From assembly GCA_003149575.1 (NCBI GenBank), contig QCWG01000001.1:525183-589182 (forward strand): DNA of 64,000 nt, given 5' to 3'. The DNA is from Altererythrobacter sp. XM-24bin4 (GTDB lineage Bacteria > Pseudomonadota > Alphaproteobacteria > Sphingomonadales > Sphingomonadaceae). The first letter of the stretch is position 1. Every line of letters starts with the position of its first letter. The position numbers and the translations under genes are program-made. The notes below the pieces were generated by a model. That model ran no database searches. It saw only the letters and a list, made by a program, of their open reading frames with translations, and was not told the DNA's origin. This document shows, one piece after another, positions 1-9,030 of this stretch.

Positions 1-130
1 TACTTCCCGTCGCAAACAGGCGTTGCGTGGCGAAGTGTCGCTTTGCAGACACAGCGCCGGATGCGGCGCAAGACAAACAAGGGCTGATTGAGCGATGGCG
101 GGTACCAAGGCGGGTGAGTTGCAGGTGACA

Positions 131-1120
131 ATGCAAGCTGTCGGGTTCGATACGCCGGGCGGACCAGAGGTCTTGACGCCGCGTGAAATGCCTCTGCCTG
201 ACGTCAAGCCCACAGATGTGCTGATCCGCGTTGCCTATGCGGGGGTCAACCGGCCTGACTGCATACAACGCGCAGGCCACTATCCGGCACCTCCTGGCGC
301 GTCGCCGCTGCCGGGGCTGGAAGTGGCTGGCGAAGTAGTGGCAATCGGCAGTGAAGTTCCTCAGGGAATGCTTGGCCAAACAGTCGCCGCACTGACACCA
401 GGCGGCGGATATGCGGAATATTGTGCTGCGCCCTGGGGCCATTGTTTGCCGGTGCCGTACGGCATGCCACTTGTAGAGGCGGCCGTGCTGCCCGAAACTC
501 TCTTCACCGTTTGGCATAATGTGTTCGAGCGCGGGTTTCTGCGCGATGGCGAGACGCTGCTGGTGCACGGCGGTACGTCGGGCATTGGCACGATGGCAAT
601 CATGCTGGCCAAAGCGTTCGATGCCAAAGTTGTCGTGACTTGCGGCGATGAGGCCAAATGTCAGGCGGCGCGAGAAATTGGAGCCGATTTGGCGATTAAT
701 TACCGCGAAACCGATTTTGTCGACGCCGTGAAAGAGTTCACAGGCGGCAAAGGCGTAAATGTCGTGCTCGACATGGTGTCAGGTGACTATGTGCCGCGCA
801 ATCTCAAATGCCTGGCCGAAGACGGCCGCCATGTAACCATTGCGGTTCTCGGTGGGCCCAAGGCAGAGCTCAACATGGCGTATGTGATGATGCGGCGCTT
901 GACGCTGACGGGTTCGACATTGCGACCGCGCTCCGATGCATTCAAATCCGCGCTGTGTGACGAGATCGCGCAGACCGCGTGGCCGCTTTTCGCTTCGCGC
1001 GAGTTAAAGCCGGTGATGGATGAAGTTTTCCCGCTGTCTGACGCTGCTGCTGCGCATGCACGGATGGAAGCCGGCGAACACATCGGCAAGATCGTGCTAA
1101 AGGTAGCGCACGATCAATAA
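131..1120 (+). CDS. NAD(P)H-quinone oxidoreductase, PIG3/QOR type
   Basis: Cytosolic zinc-independent medium-chain dehydrogenase/reductase that probably reduces quinones with NADPH. The N-terminal GroES-like domain opens with GFDTPGGPEVL and contains PGLEVAGEV. The Rossmann glycine motif HGGTSGIGTMAI lies near residue 146, and the C-terminus ends with the usual GKIVLKV. An in-frame ATG at 95 would add 12 residues. The ATG at 131 is preferred because the family normally begins right before the GFD motif and GCAGGTGACA precedes it as a ribosome site. The 329-residue length is normal. The gene stands alone, and a 145-base gap separates it from the next gene. Family assignment is confident; the substrate is not known. 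Confidence 0.9.
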   Translation: MQAVGFDTPGGPEVLTPREMPLPDVKPTDVLIRVAYAGVNRPDCIQRAGHYPAPPGASPLPGLEVAGEVVAIGSEVPQGMLGQTVAALTPGGGYAEYCAAPWGHCLPVPYGMPLVEAAVLPETLFTVWHNVFERGFLRDGETLLVHGGTSGIGTMAIMLAKAFDAKVVVTCGDEAKCQAAREIGADLAINYRETDFVDAVKEFTGGKGVNVVLDMVSGDYVPRNLKCLAEDGRHVTIAVLGGPKAELNMAYVMMRRLTLTGSTLRPRSDAFKSALCDEIAQTAWPLFASRELKPVMDEVFPLSDAAAAHARMEAGEHIGKIVLKVAHDQ

Positions 1121-1265
1121 GCCGCCTTGAAATGGGTGAATATACCTGTCTTCCAGATGTCGCAGTTACCCCAAACAGTCATCAAAATGTGAATCGATTG
1201 TAACAATATACTGCCATAGCTCCTGAGCGAAAAGCCTTGTTTGGGCCAAGATCGAAGGAGTCCCC

Positions 1266-2192
1266 ATGAACGATCTCGCATCCTCAGCATTCCCCTTGCC
1301 TTCAGTTGACAGCGACTTGGGCTCCATTGCCAAACTTCCCACGCGCCGACTGCAAACGCCCGAGCCGGAAGGGATCAAGCGGCGCAAGTATCGGGCCATC
1401 TGGATCAGCGATGTGCATCTTGGCACCAAAGGCTGCAATGCAGAGCTGCTGATCGACTTCCTCGACCATACTGACAGCGAAACGATGTACCTGGTCGGAG
1501 ACATCATCGACGGCTGGCGATTGAAGAAAAAGTTCTATTGGCCAGCAGAACACAACGATATCTTCTGGCGCATCCTCAAGCGCGCGCGTCGCGGCACACG
1601 GATCGTCTATATTCCAGGCAATCATGACGAGATGTTCCGTCAGTTTACCGGACTGAACTTTGGTGGGGTCGAGATCCGCCGTGCGGCGTTCCACGATACT
1701 GCTGATGGCCGCCGCCTGATCGTGTTGCATGGTGACGAGTTCGATGCGGTAATGCTCGCACACCGTTGGCTCGCCTTTGTCGGGGACACGCTTTACCATG
1801 TGATGATGGGCCTGAACCATTGGGTCAACAAGGCGCGCCGCGCCTTGGGTTTGCCTTACTGGTCGCTCTCAAAAATGGCCAAGCACAAGGTCAAGAATGC
1901 GGTCGAGTTTATTGGCCGCTACGAAGAAGTGGTGGCCAAAGCTGCGGCTGAACGCGGCGTTGATGGCGTGATTTGCGGCCACATCCACACAGCCGAATTT
2001 CGTGAATTCACCCACAGTGGCAAGACTATCGAATACTGGAACGATGGCGACTGGGTCGAGGGCTGCAACGCCTTGGTCGAGCACTTCGACGGACGGATGG
2101 AGATTCTCAACTGGCCTCAAGAGATCGCGGCGCGCGACGGCCAGAGCGACCCCCGTGTTCACAGTGAGCAAACAGAGCTGGAGGCAGCATGA
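1266..2192 (+). CDS. LpxH-like UDP-2,3-diacylglucosamine diphosphatase family metallophosphoesterase
   Basis: Calcineurin-type metallophosphoesterase. The metal-binding motifs are in order: SDVHLG near residue 47, GDIID near 78, GNHDE near 117, and GHIHTAEF near 237. The family hydrolyses UDP-2,3-diacylglucosamine or related substrates at the inner membrane. Many Alphaproteobacteria use LpxI for that lipid A step, so the true substrate is uncertain. AAGGAG sits a few bases before the ATG and supports the start. The stop overlaps the start of the following glycosyltransferase by four bases, so the two are translationally coupled and probably act on the same envelope lipid pathway. Confidence 0.85.
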   Translation: MNDLASSAFPLPSVDSDLGSIAKLPTRRLQTPEPEGIKRRKYRAIWISDVHLGTKGCNAELLIDFLDHTDSETMYLVGDIIDGWRLKKKFYWPAEHNDIFWRILKRARRGTRIVYIPGNHDEMFRQFTGLNFGGVEIRRAAFHDTADGRRLIVLHGDEFDAVMLAHRWLAFVGDTLYHVMMGLNHWVNKARRALGLPYWSLSKMAKHKVKNAVEFIGRYEEVVAKAAAERGVDGVICGHIHTAEFREFTHSGKTIEYWNDGDWVEGCNALVEHFDGRMEILNWPQEIAARDGQSDPRVHSEQTELEAA

Positions 2193-3286
2193 ACGCATTT
2201 GGTGCCTTAACCGGAGACAGCTTTGTCGCCGCCTCCCACTCACCGCACACGATCACGATTGTCACTGACGCATGGCATCCGCAGACGAACGGTGTTGTTC
2301 GTACGCTTTCGACCACTTGTGACATCCTGCGCGGCTGGGGACATGATGTTACGGTAATCTCGCCTGACAATTATACTTCAGTACCATGCCCGACTTACCC
2401 TGAAATCCGCTTGGCAATCACCTTGCCGGGCGCAGTCGGACGCCGGTTGGCGTGGCTCAACCCCGACGCAGTGCACATTGCAACCGAAGGTCCACTTGGC
2501 CTTGCTGCGCGCAATTATTGTGTCAGGCGCGGTATTCCCTTCACCACCGCGTATCACACGCAGTTCCCCGAATATGTCGCTCGGCGCACGGGCATGGATC
2601 CTGATCGAATCTGGCCGTTCATCCGCTGGTTTCACAAGCCGGCGCAACGTGTGATGGTGGCGACCCGCAGTATACGCGCCCAGTTGCGAGAACGCGGGCT
2701 ACACCAGCTGCATCACTGGAGCCGCGGCGTTGACCTGGAGTGTTTTACACCCGATGCGCCGCCACCGCCCGAGTTTCGCGATCTCGAGGGGCCGATCCTG
2801 CTCTACGTCGGGCGGGTAGCCGTAGAAAAGAATATAGAGGCATTCTTGTCTTGCGACTATCCGGGAAGCAAAGTTGTGGTCGGAGACGGCCCCGCGCGGG
2901 CTGAATTGGAAGCGAAGTTTCCGAAAGCGACATTCCTGGGAAAACGAACGGGGCGCGAATTGGCTGGATGCTATGCCGGTGCTGATGTGTTTGTCTTTCC
3001 CAGCAAGACAGACACATTTGGCCTGGTCATGATCGAAGCGCTGGCTTGCGGTACGCCGGTGGCAGCATTCCCCGTTGCCGGACCGGTTGACATTTTGACC
3101 GAAGAAGTTGGCGCGATGTGCAATGAACTCGCGCGAGCTATTGATGTTGCCCGATATTCTGACCGCGATGCCTGTGCGCGTCTTGGCGCCAGCTACAGCT
3201 GGGAAACCGCCGCGCACCAGTTCGTATCTGGCCTCGTGCCGTTGGAAGAGGAGGGATCGGCTAGCGCCGAAGTTCTGCTTGCCTGA
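2189..3286 (+). CDS. Glycosyltransferase family 4 (GT-B fold), MgtA-like
   Basis: Retaining GT-B glycosyltransferase of 365 residues. The N-terminal acceptor domain contains HPQTNGVVRTL, typical of mannosyl/glucosyl-transferases acting on glycolipids. The C-terminal nucleotide-sugar domain contains YVGRVAVEKNIE, VVGDGPAR and DTFGLVMIEALACGTPV, with the conserved E-x7-E pair. It overlaps the phosphoesterase by four bases (ATGA), which places both in one operon. A GAAA-loop terminator follows about 60 bases after the stop. The donor and acceptor cannot be read from the sequence; a membrane glycolipid acceptor is an inference from context. Confidence 0.85.
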   Translation: MNAFGALTGDSFVAASHSPHTITIVTDAWHPQTNGVVRTLSTTCDILRGWGHDVTVISPDNYTSVPCPTYPEIRLAITLPGAVGRRLAWLNPDAVHIATEGPLGLAARNYCVRRGIPFTTAYHTQFPEYVARRTGMDPDRIWPFIRWFHKPAQRVMVATRSIRAQLRERGLHQLHHWSRGVDLECFTPDAPPPPEFRDLEGPILLYVGRVAVEKNIEAFLSCDYPGSKVVVGDGPARAELEAKFPKATFLGKRTGRELAGCYAGADVFVFPSKTDTFGLVMIEALACGTPVAAFPVAGPVDILTEEVGAMCNELARAIDVARYSDRDACARLGASYSWETAAHQFVSGLVPLEEEGSASAEVLLA

Positions 3287-3345
3287 AGGGCCCGCCTAAT
3301 TGGCTTGCCGAATCCGCCGATTGCCCCTATCTACCCTCATGCAAC

Positions 3346-3379
3346 GGCCGCTCCGAAAGGGGCGGCCCTTCTATTTTTA
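3346..3379 (+). terminator. Rho-independent terminator after the glycosyltransferase
   Basis: A nine-base-pair stem, GGCCGCTCC against GGGGCGGCC with one G-T wobble, is closed by a GAAA tetraloop and followed by CTTCTATTTTTA. It lies between the glycosyltransferase and trcR and should end the phosphoesterase-glycosyltransferase transcript. Confidence 0.85.
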
Positions 3380-3422
3380 CGCCCGATTTGTTCGGTGCGG
3401 GAATTCTTGAGGAACATTTATC

Positions 3423-4136
3423 ATGGCCCAACCGAAACCGTTGATGCCGCATGCGACTGCCACTTGGCTGATTGACCACACCGGCCTGTCTTTTGAGCAA
3501 ATCTCAGAGTTTTGCGGCCTTCATATCCTCGAAGTTCAGGCGATGGCCGATGATCTTGCGGGCAGCAAATACACTGGTCGCGATCCGGTCCACTCCGGCG
3601 AGCTGACCCATGAGGAAATCGCACTCGGCGAGAAAGATCCGACATACGAATTGCAGATGCAGAAAGCACCGGTAGAAGTGACCCGCACCAAGGGCCCGCG
3701 CTACACTCCAGTGTCGAAGCGTCAGGACAAGCCGGACGGTATCGCATGGATCCTGCGCAGCCACCCGGAAATGTCCGATGCACAGATTTCAAGGCTGATC
3801 GGCACCACGCGTAACACGATCAATGCGATCCGTGACCGTACCCACTGGAACATCCAGAACATTCAGCCGAAAGATCCCGTGACGCTCGGCCTATGTTCGC
3901 AGCGCGAGCTCGACGCAGTGGTTGCCAAGGCCGCTAAGCGCGCTGGGATCGAGGCGCCCGAAATCACCGAGGGCGACAATCGCAGCGACAAGGAAAAGCT
4001 GATCGAGGAATTGCGTGCTGAACGTGTGGCGTCTGAAAAAGCCGCCAACGAAGCTGCGCAGGAAGCCGAAGCTGAAGCATGGCTTGAAGCCAAACGCGCC
4101 GCTGAAGAAGGCGAAAACGCGGATGGCGCTGAATAA
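3423..4136 (+). CDS. trcR: Cell cycle transcriptional regulator TrcR (DUF1013)
   Basis: DUF1013-family protein found almost only in Alphaproteobacteria, where TrcR is a transcription factor linked to the CtrA cell-cycle network. The 237-residue protein has the conserved N-terminal region with ATWLIDHTGLSFEQI. A second helical, probably DNA-binding segment contains DGIAWILRSHP and IGTTRNTINAIRDRTHW near residues 100-145. The C-terminal 60 residues are highly charged and Glu/Ala rich, likely a coiled coil. GAGGAAC precedes the ATG. It is a single-gene unit, bounded by a strong terminator upstream and a weak hairpin downstream. Family assignment is confident; the targets are unknown here. Confidence 0.9.
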   Translation: MAQPKPLMPHATATWLIDHTGLSFEQISEFCGLHILEVQAMADDLAGSKYTGRDPVHSGELTHEEIALGEKDPTYELQMQKAPVEVTRTKGPRYTPVSKRQDKPDGIAWILRSHPEMSDAQISRLIGTTRNTINAIRDRTHWNIQNIQPKDPVTLGLCSQRELDAVVAKAAKRAGIEAPEITEGDNRSDKEKLIEELRAERVASEKAANEAAQEAEAEAWLEAKRAAEEGENADGAE

Positions 4137-4150
4137 GGGCAATCCTGCCT

Positions 4151-4171
4151 GAAATCGGGGGCGATTTTCCT
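4151..4171 (+). terminator. Weak hairpin after trcR
   Basis: AAATCG and CGATTT form a six-base-pair stem around a GGGG loop, followed by only a short T run. It is placed correctly to end the trcR transcript but is weaker than the other terminators in the window. Confidence 0.45.
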
Positions 4172-4205
4172 TGTGCCTTAGGGTGGCTTACATCATTCTA
4201 TTGAC

Positions 4206-5021
4206 ATGAGTGTTAGTAACCCCGCGGCCTATAATCACCCTACGCCGTGGGACACTGTTTTTGAACCGGTAACTCTGCCGGCCATGTTTGTGCGCACGGC
4301 AAGGCAGCGCGGGGATGCGCCGTTTCTGCATTTCCTTGGCCGTACCTATTCCTACAAATCTGTTCTCGCCGAAGCGGATGTGTTCGCTTGCCGCCTGCGC
4401 GCGCTTGGGATCAAGAAGGGTGACCGTGTAGGGCTGTTTCTCCCCAATGTGCCGATCTATGCGAGCGCCTATTACGGAGCGATGATGGCCGGTACTGAGT
4501 TGATGTTCCTCGACAAAGAAGATTACACCAAGCTTGCCCCCGAGGGCGAACCAGGCGAGCTTGCAGTGCATGGGCCGCAAATCATGCGCGGTTACTGGAA
4601 TCGCGAAGAAGCCTCGGCCGAAGTGTTGATTGAGCGCGAAGGCAAAGTCTGGTTGCGAACCGGCGATGTTGCGGTGATCGACCAGGATGGGTTCCTGCAA
4701 ATCGTTGACCGCATCAAAGACATGATCGCAGTGGGCGGGTTCAAAGTGTTCCCGAGCCAGGTCGAACATGTAATCGTTCAAAACGAAGCGATCAAAGAAG
4801 CGCTCGTGATCGGTGTGCCGAATGATTACCTGGGCGAAATGCCGCGCGCGTTTGTGACGCTGAACAAGGGTGCGATGGCGACGGCAGAGGAGCTCGCCAG
4901 CTGGGTCAACGATCGCGTAGGCAAGCATGAGCGGGTCGATCTCGTGGTGATCCGGGACGAACTGCCCAAGACTCTGATCGGTAAGCTGGATCGCAAGGCC
5001 CTGCGCGCCGAAGTCCTCTGA
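4206..5021 (+). pseudogene. Acyl-CoA synthetase (AMP-binding) lacking its central domain
   Basis: Only the two ends of a long-chain fatty acid CoA ligase are present, joined in frame. Residues 1-98 match the family N-terminus (SYKSVLAEAD, KGDRVGLFLPN, YYGAMMAG). From about residue 100 the protein is already in the C-terminal part: GELAVHGPQIMRGYWN, WLRTGDVAVIDQDGF, VGGFKVFPSQVE, and PKTLIGKLDRKALR with the catalytic lysine. The middle, with the ATP-binding Ser/Thr/Gly-rich P-loop and the acyl pocket, is missing. That makes 271 residues where about 520-560 are expected. The join lies near base 4495-4505 (MMAGTELMFLDKED). There is no frameshift, so it may still be translated, but it should be unable to adenylate a substrate. 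An assembly deletion is possible. Confidence 0.75.
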
Positions 5022-5083
5022 GGCCGCCCACCCCCAACACACGCCGAAGTCCTTCAGGACTGCTTGAAATCAAGAATCAAATG

Positions 5084-5110
5084 AAAAGGGCGCCCGAAAT
5101 GGACGCCCTC
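5084..5110 (-). terminator. Rho-independent terminator after the bactofilin gene
   Basis: Read on the minus strand, AGGGCG and CGCCCT form a stem around an 11-base loop and are followed by TTTT. It lies 25 bases past the bactofilin stop. Confidence 0.65.
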
Positions 5111-5134
5111 AATCTTTCCCAAACTTGGATGGCC

Positions 5135-5566
5135 TTAGTTGACCAGGCCGAGCTTTGGTTCGCCATCCTCAGCCTTGGGTTGGTCACCCGTAGGTTGGTG
5201 CGCCGGCTTTTGCGAAGCGGCAACCGCATCGTTCGCCTTTGTGCCATGTGCGAAACGGCCATCGACTTGCGCGCCCTGTTCAATGGTCAAGGCCTCATAC
5301 TGCACATCACCGTGAATCTGCGCGCTACGGAGCACGACCAATTCGCGGGCGCGGATCGAGCCATTGACCTTGCCAGCCAGGCGCGCGGTTTCGGCCACGA
5401 CTCCGCCGGTGATCTGGCTCGTTTCGCCCTGAACCAGCGAAGAGCATTTGATGTCGCCTTCGATCGAACCATCGACATGCAGGTCTGCCGATGCTTCGAC
5501 ATCACCTTTGATTCTGACGTCTGATCCGATCACGGAAAAGGTCGAACTGGAGCTGCTGCCGGCCAT
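5135..5566 (-). CDS. Bactofilin (DUF583)
   Basis: Bactofilins are small cytoskeletal proteins that polymerise into filaments on the inner face of the membrane and place cell-wall enzymes. The 143-residue protein has a short Ser-rich N-terminus, then a right-handed beta-helix of repeating units (residues about 15-110), with motifs such as VIGSDVRIKGDVEAS, HVDGSIEGDI and RSAQIHGDV. A hydrophilic Lys/Pro/Glu tail ends the protein. The ATG at 5566 is four bases after the stop of the upstream M23 peptidase. A longer open frame reaching 5761 lies inside that gene and is not the true start. Pairing with an M23 peptidase is the usual arrangement for this family. Confidence 0.9.
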   Translation of the reverse strand: MAGSSSSSTFSVIGSDVRIKGDVEASADLHVDGSIEGDIKCSSLVQGETSQITGGVVAETARLAGKVNGSIRARELVVLRSAQIHGDVQYEALTIEQGAQVDGRFAHGTKANDAVAASQKPAHQPTGDQPKAEDGEPKLGLVN

Positions 5567-5570
5567 CGAA

Positions 5571-6734
5571 CTACTCGTTGCTGCCGGCCGCGTCGGGTTC
5601 GCGGGCTTCTTTGAGAACATCTTGCGCGGTCTCCAGGAAGGGGCGCGGATTGACCGCGCGATCATTGATGCGCACCTCGAAATGCAAGTGCGGGCCGGTG
5701 GAACGGCCAGTTTTGCCGAGCTTGGCGATCGGATCGCCAGCCTTGACTTCATCGCCAACACGCGAAGTGAAAGCGGAAAGGTGGGCGTAGCGTGTCATAA
5801 CGCCGTTACCGTGGCTGACTTCCACAACATTGCCATATCCCGACTTGCGACCGACGAAACTAACCCGTCCATCGGCTGCGGCATAGATTGGTGAGCCCCG
5901 CGGACCCTTGAAGTCCAGGCCGCGATGCATCGCGCCGCGACGAGTGAAGGGATCGCGGCGATAGCCAAAGCCAGACGACATACGGGTCTGGCTCATATTG
6001 GTTGGGCTGACTTGGGGGATAGCGTCCAAACTGGCCTCGAGCGCAGCCATCCGCGCAAGGCTCAGGCCCAAGCGTTCAAAACGCGGGTCAACTTCACCGC
6101 TGGCCGAAGTCGCGAGAATTTCAAGCGGACCACCCAATGCCTCGCGTTCCGCGCGGCGCAACGTTGCCTGTGGATCTAGGCCGAGCTTCTGCATTGCATT
6201 TGCGGTGCGTTCTGCACGGCGGTCAGCAAATCGGGTCAAGCGTTCAACAAAAGCGAGCTGGCGCGCTTCGATCTCTGCAAGGCCGCGCGCTTCCGGGATC
6301 AGGGCGCCAACTTTCTCGATAGTTTCAGCCGCCTCGCTTGAGGAATCGGATACGGTTTCGCCTTCGCGAATGTCTTCTGGCAGCATCGGCTCAATGGCTT
6401 CAAGGAACTCCTGCCGGGCCTTCAGATCTTCAACCACGCCTTCCAGATCACCGCCGTAGGCGGCCATTCGCTCTTCCTGTGTGGCGACATGCGCTTCGCG
6501 TGCGAGGAGCGATGCCCGATCCGCAGAGGCGCGATATTGTGTCCACGCCATGCTTGCCATCGAGATACCCCATCCGACCAGCAAGGCGAGCGCGACTGAT
6601 GCTGCGGCCATCTGCACGCGCGATGATATCTTGATAAAGCGGACTTGACCCTCTGACCGCATGAAGAATTCACGGTCCGGAAACCATCGACGCAAGCGGT
6701 TGCCCCACCCGCTAGCGGATTGTTCGTGTTGCAA
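5571..6734 (-). CDS. M23 family metallopeptidase, bactofilin-associated
   Basis: Membrane-anchored peptidoglycan endopeptidase of 387 residues. A transmembrane helix lies near residues 40-65 (VALALLVGWGISMASMAW). A periplasmic coiled-coil stretch follows to about residue 250. The C-terminal LytM/M23 domain carries zinc-ligand motifs: H-R-G-L-D-F-K (near 272), GYGNVVEVSHGNGVMTRYAHL, and GPHLHFEVR (near 348). It is the first gene of a two-gene operon with bactofilin, which probably positions it. Its start faces proA across 247 bases, so the gap holds divergent promoters. The family is confident; the exact cleavage bond is unknown. Confidence 0.92.
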   Translation of the reverse strand: MQHEQSASGWGNRLRRWFPDREFFMRSEGQVRFIKISSRVQMAAASVALALLVGWGISMASMAWTQYRASADRASLLAREAHVATQEERMAAYGGDLEGVVEDLKARQEFLEAIEPMLPEDIREGETVSDSSSEAAETIEKVGALIPEARGLAEIEARQLAFVERLTRFADRRAERTANAMQKLGLDPQATLRRAEREALGGPLEILATSASGEVDPRFERLGLSLARMAALEASLDAIPQVSPTNMSQTRMSSGFGYRRDPFTRRGAMHRGLDFKGPRGSPIYAAADGRVSFVGRKSGYGNVVEVSHGNGVMTRYAHLSAFTSRVGDEVKAGDPIAKLGKTGRSTGPHLHFEVRINDRAVNPRPFLETAQDVLKEAREPDAAGSNE

Positions 6735-6981
6735 TGCGACCCCTCTTCGTGGTGCTGCTTTAATTACCCTGTGCGATGCCTAAGGTCGCTAGACACAAAG
6801 GTCGAATCATTTCTTTACGTGCGGGTCGAGTCGAAATGAAGCTGCGATGAATCGACCCCATAAGGGGATTCCTTAAAATCCCTGCGTCGCAAGTTTACCA
6901 AAAAGCCGCAGAATTCTGTCTTTATAGCCCCCTAGGATTCGCTGACTGACAGCGTGGTGTCACGCTGCTATTGCAAGCAGG

Positions 6982-8259
6982 ATGGCTACTAAGATTGACC
7001 CTGGAACGGCGGATTTTGCCAGCCTTGTCGAAGGCCTCGCGCTCAAAGGGCGCGCGGCCCAGCGCAAACTTGCGGCGCTTTCGAGTGCGGCAAAGGCTGA
7101 CGCGCTGATGCAATCAGCCGCCGCCATTCGAGAAGACTCTGCTGCGATCCTCTCCGCCAATGCTCAGGACGTGGCTGATGGCGAGGCGCGAGGACTAACT
7201 GGTGCCATGCTGGACCGCCTCACCCTTGATCCAAATCGGTCAGAATCGATGGCCTCCGCCCTCGAGGCCGTGGCCAGCTTACCCGATCCGGTGGGCGATA
7301 TTATCGACAGTTCAACTCGGCCGAATGGTCTCGAGATCAGCCGGGTTCGTGTTCCGATCGGGCTGATTGGCATCATTTATGAAAGCCGCCCGAATGTGAC
7401 CGCTGACGCGGCTGCACTCTGCCTGCGATCCGGCAACGCAGCGTTGCTACGCGGAGGCAGCGAAGCGGCGCATTCGAACAGAGCCATTCACGCCGCCTTC
7501 GTCCGCGGGCTGACCGCATCGGGTCTGGCTCCGGAAATCGTGCAGCTGATGCCAACCCAGGATCGCGAAGCTGTTGGCGCGATGCTCAGGGCGGCTGGCC
7601 TGATTGACATGATTGTGCCCCGCGGGGGCAAAAGCCTTGTCGAGCGGGTACAGAACGATGCGCGGGTACCAGTGCTGGCGCATCTGGACGGCATTTGTCA
7701 CACTTACGTTCACTCGGCAGCTGATCCGGCGATGGCGCGCGAGATCGTAGTCAATGCCAAGATGCGCCGAACGGGCATTTGCGGGGCGATGGAGACATTG
7801 TTGATTGATGTCAGATTCACAGCAGCGGCCGACCTCGTGCGGGCCTTGCTTGATGCGGGCTGCGAAGTCCGGGGTGACTTGCGTGCTCAGTCGCTGAATA
7901 CTCAAGTTGTCTCGGCGAACGACAGTGACTGGGGCACGGAATATCTTGGCGCGGTTGTCTCGGTCGCAATTGTTGACGGGCTTGACGCTGCAATGGCGCA
8001 TATCGCGCGTCACTCTTCCAACCACACCGAAGCGATCATCACAGATGACCCGGACGCGGCCGAACGCTTCCTCGCCGAAGTCGACAGTGCGATCGTAATG
8101 CACAATGCATCGACCCAATTCGCTGATGGCGGCGAATTCGGACTTGGCGCGGAGATCGGCATTGCCACCGGGCGTCTTCATGCGCGCGGTCCGGTCGCGC
8201 TAGAGGGCCTCACCACCTACAAATGGCAAGTCCGTGGTAGCGGACAGGCAAGGCCATAA
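6982..8259 (+). CDS. proA: Glutamate-5-semialdehyde dehydrogenase
   Basis: Cytosolic enzyme of proline synthesis that reduces gamma-glutamyl phosphate to glutamate-5-semialdehyde with NADPH. The 425-residue protein carries the ALDH-fold motifs of ProA: IGIIYESRPNVTADAAALC, LRSGNAALLRGG, and VPRGGKSLVERVQ. The catalytic cysteine lies in KMRRTGICGAMETLL near residue 269. The C-terminal HNASTQFADGGEFGLGAEIG is also present. It is followed by nadD after 12 bases, the usual alphaproteobacterial order proA-nadD-rsfS-rlmH. No glutamate 5-kinase gene is nearby. Confidence 0.96.
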   Translation: MATKIDPGTADFASLVEGLALKGRAAQRKLAALSSAAKADALMQSAAAIREDSAAILSANAQDVADGEARGLTGAMLDRLTLDPNRSESMASALEAVASLPDPVGDIIDSSTRPNGLEISRVRVPIGLIGIIYESRPNVTADAAALCLRSGNAALLRGGSEAAHSNRAIHAAFVRGLTASGLAPEIVQLMPTQDREAVGAMLRAAGLIDMIVPRGGKSLVERVQNDARVPVLAHLDGICHTYVHSAADPAMAREIVVNAKMRRTGICGAMETLLIDVRFTAAADLVRALLDAGCEVRGDLRAQSLNTQVVSANDSDWGTEYLGAVVSVAIVDGLDAAMAHIARHSSNHTEAIITDDPDAAERFLAEVDSAIVMHNASTQFADGGEFGLGAEIGIATGRLHARGPVALEGLTTYKWQVRGSGQARP

Positions 8260-8271
8260 GTCCTGCGCAGC

Positions 8272-8940
8272 ATGACCCCCATCCGAACAGGCTTGCTGGG
8301 CGGCAGTTTCAATCCCGCACATGGCGGGCATCGCCGGATCACGCGCTATGCGATGGATGCGCTGGGGCTGGATGAAGTTTGGTGGCTGGTCTCGCCTGGC
8401 AATCCGCTCAAGCCGAAGAAAGGCATGGCGCCGCTTCCGGCACGGCTCAAATCGGCGGCGGATCAGGCGCGAGGCGTCCCTATTGTACCGACAGCGATCG
8501 AGCGGGATCTTGGAACACGATATACCGTCGATACACTCAGGGCGCTGACCCTGCGCTACCCCAAGCGGCAGTTCGTGTGGTTGATGGGATCAGACAATCT
8601 TGCGCAGTTTCACCTGTGGCGCAAATGGCGCACCATTGCCCGAACAATGCCGATTGCGGTCATCGCAAGGCCTGGCTATAACGGTGCTGCTTTGGCGAGC
8701 CCCGCCATGGCCTGGCTCAGGCGCTATCAGGTTCCGAACGCCAGCTTCTTCAACGGGGGCAATGGGAGCGCACCGGCACTGGTGTTATTGCGTTTTGATC
8801 CCGATCCACGTTCAGCCACGGCGATCCGCCGCGCTGATCCGGACTGGGCTTTGCGCTATGCCGGAGCTCCTCCTCGCGATCCACTGACTCATCGCCTGGT
8901 GCACGCCGGGCCAGAGGCTTGGGAAGAGGGGGGCTCATGA
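8272..8940 (+). CDS. nadD: Nicotinate-nucleotide adenylyltransferase
   Basis: NAD biosynthesis enzyme that transfers AMP from ATP to nicotinate mononucleotide. The 222-residue protein begins with the nucleotidyltransferase signature GLLGGSFNPAHGGHRRI, where the usual HxGH is met as HGGH near residues 17-20. It then has WWLVSPGNPLK and TRYTVDTLRAL, and WLMGSDNLAQFHLWRKW near residues 105-120. It lies 12 bases after proA in the same operon. Confidence 0.95.
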   Translation: MTPIRTGLLGGSFNPAHGGHRRITRYAMDALGLDEVWWLVSPGNPLKPKKGMAPLPARLKSAADQARGVPIVPTAIERDLGTRYTVDTLRALTLRYPKRQFVWLMGSDNLAQFHLWRKWRTIARTMPIAVIARPGYNGAALASPAMAWLRRYQVPNASFFNGGNGSAPALVLLRFDPDPRSATAIRRADPDWALRYAGAPPRDPLTHRLVHAGPEAWEEGGS

Positions 8941-9030
8941 TAGAGCGCATCAGCGTTCCATCTGATCCAGTGCGCATCTTCGCACCTGTTTCCATCAACC
9001 AATTGACATTGGGGAGTATCGCAAACGCCT

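Noticed and set aside
5048-5061. Short palindrome AGTCCT-TC-AGGACT after the acyl-CoA synthetase
   Set aside because: The loop is only two bases and no T run follows, so it is not called a terminator.
5448-5894. Plus-strand open frames across the bactofilin and M23 peptidase genes
   Set aside because: They are antisense shadows of two well-supported genes.
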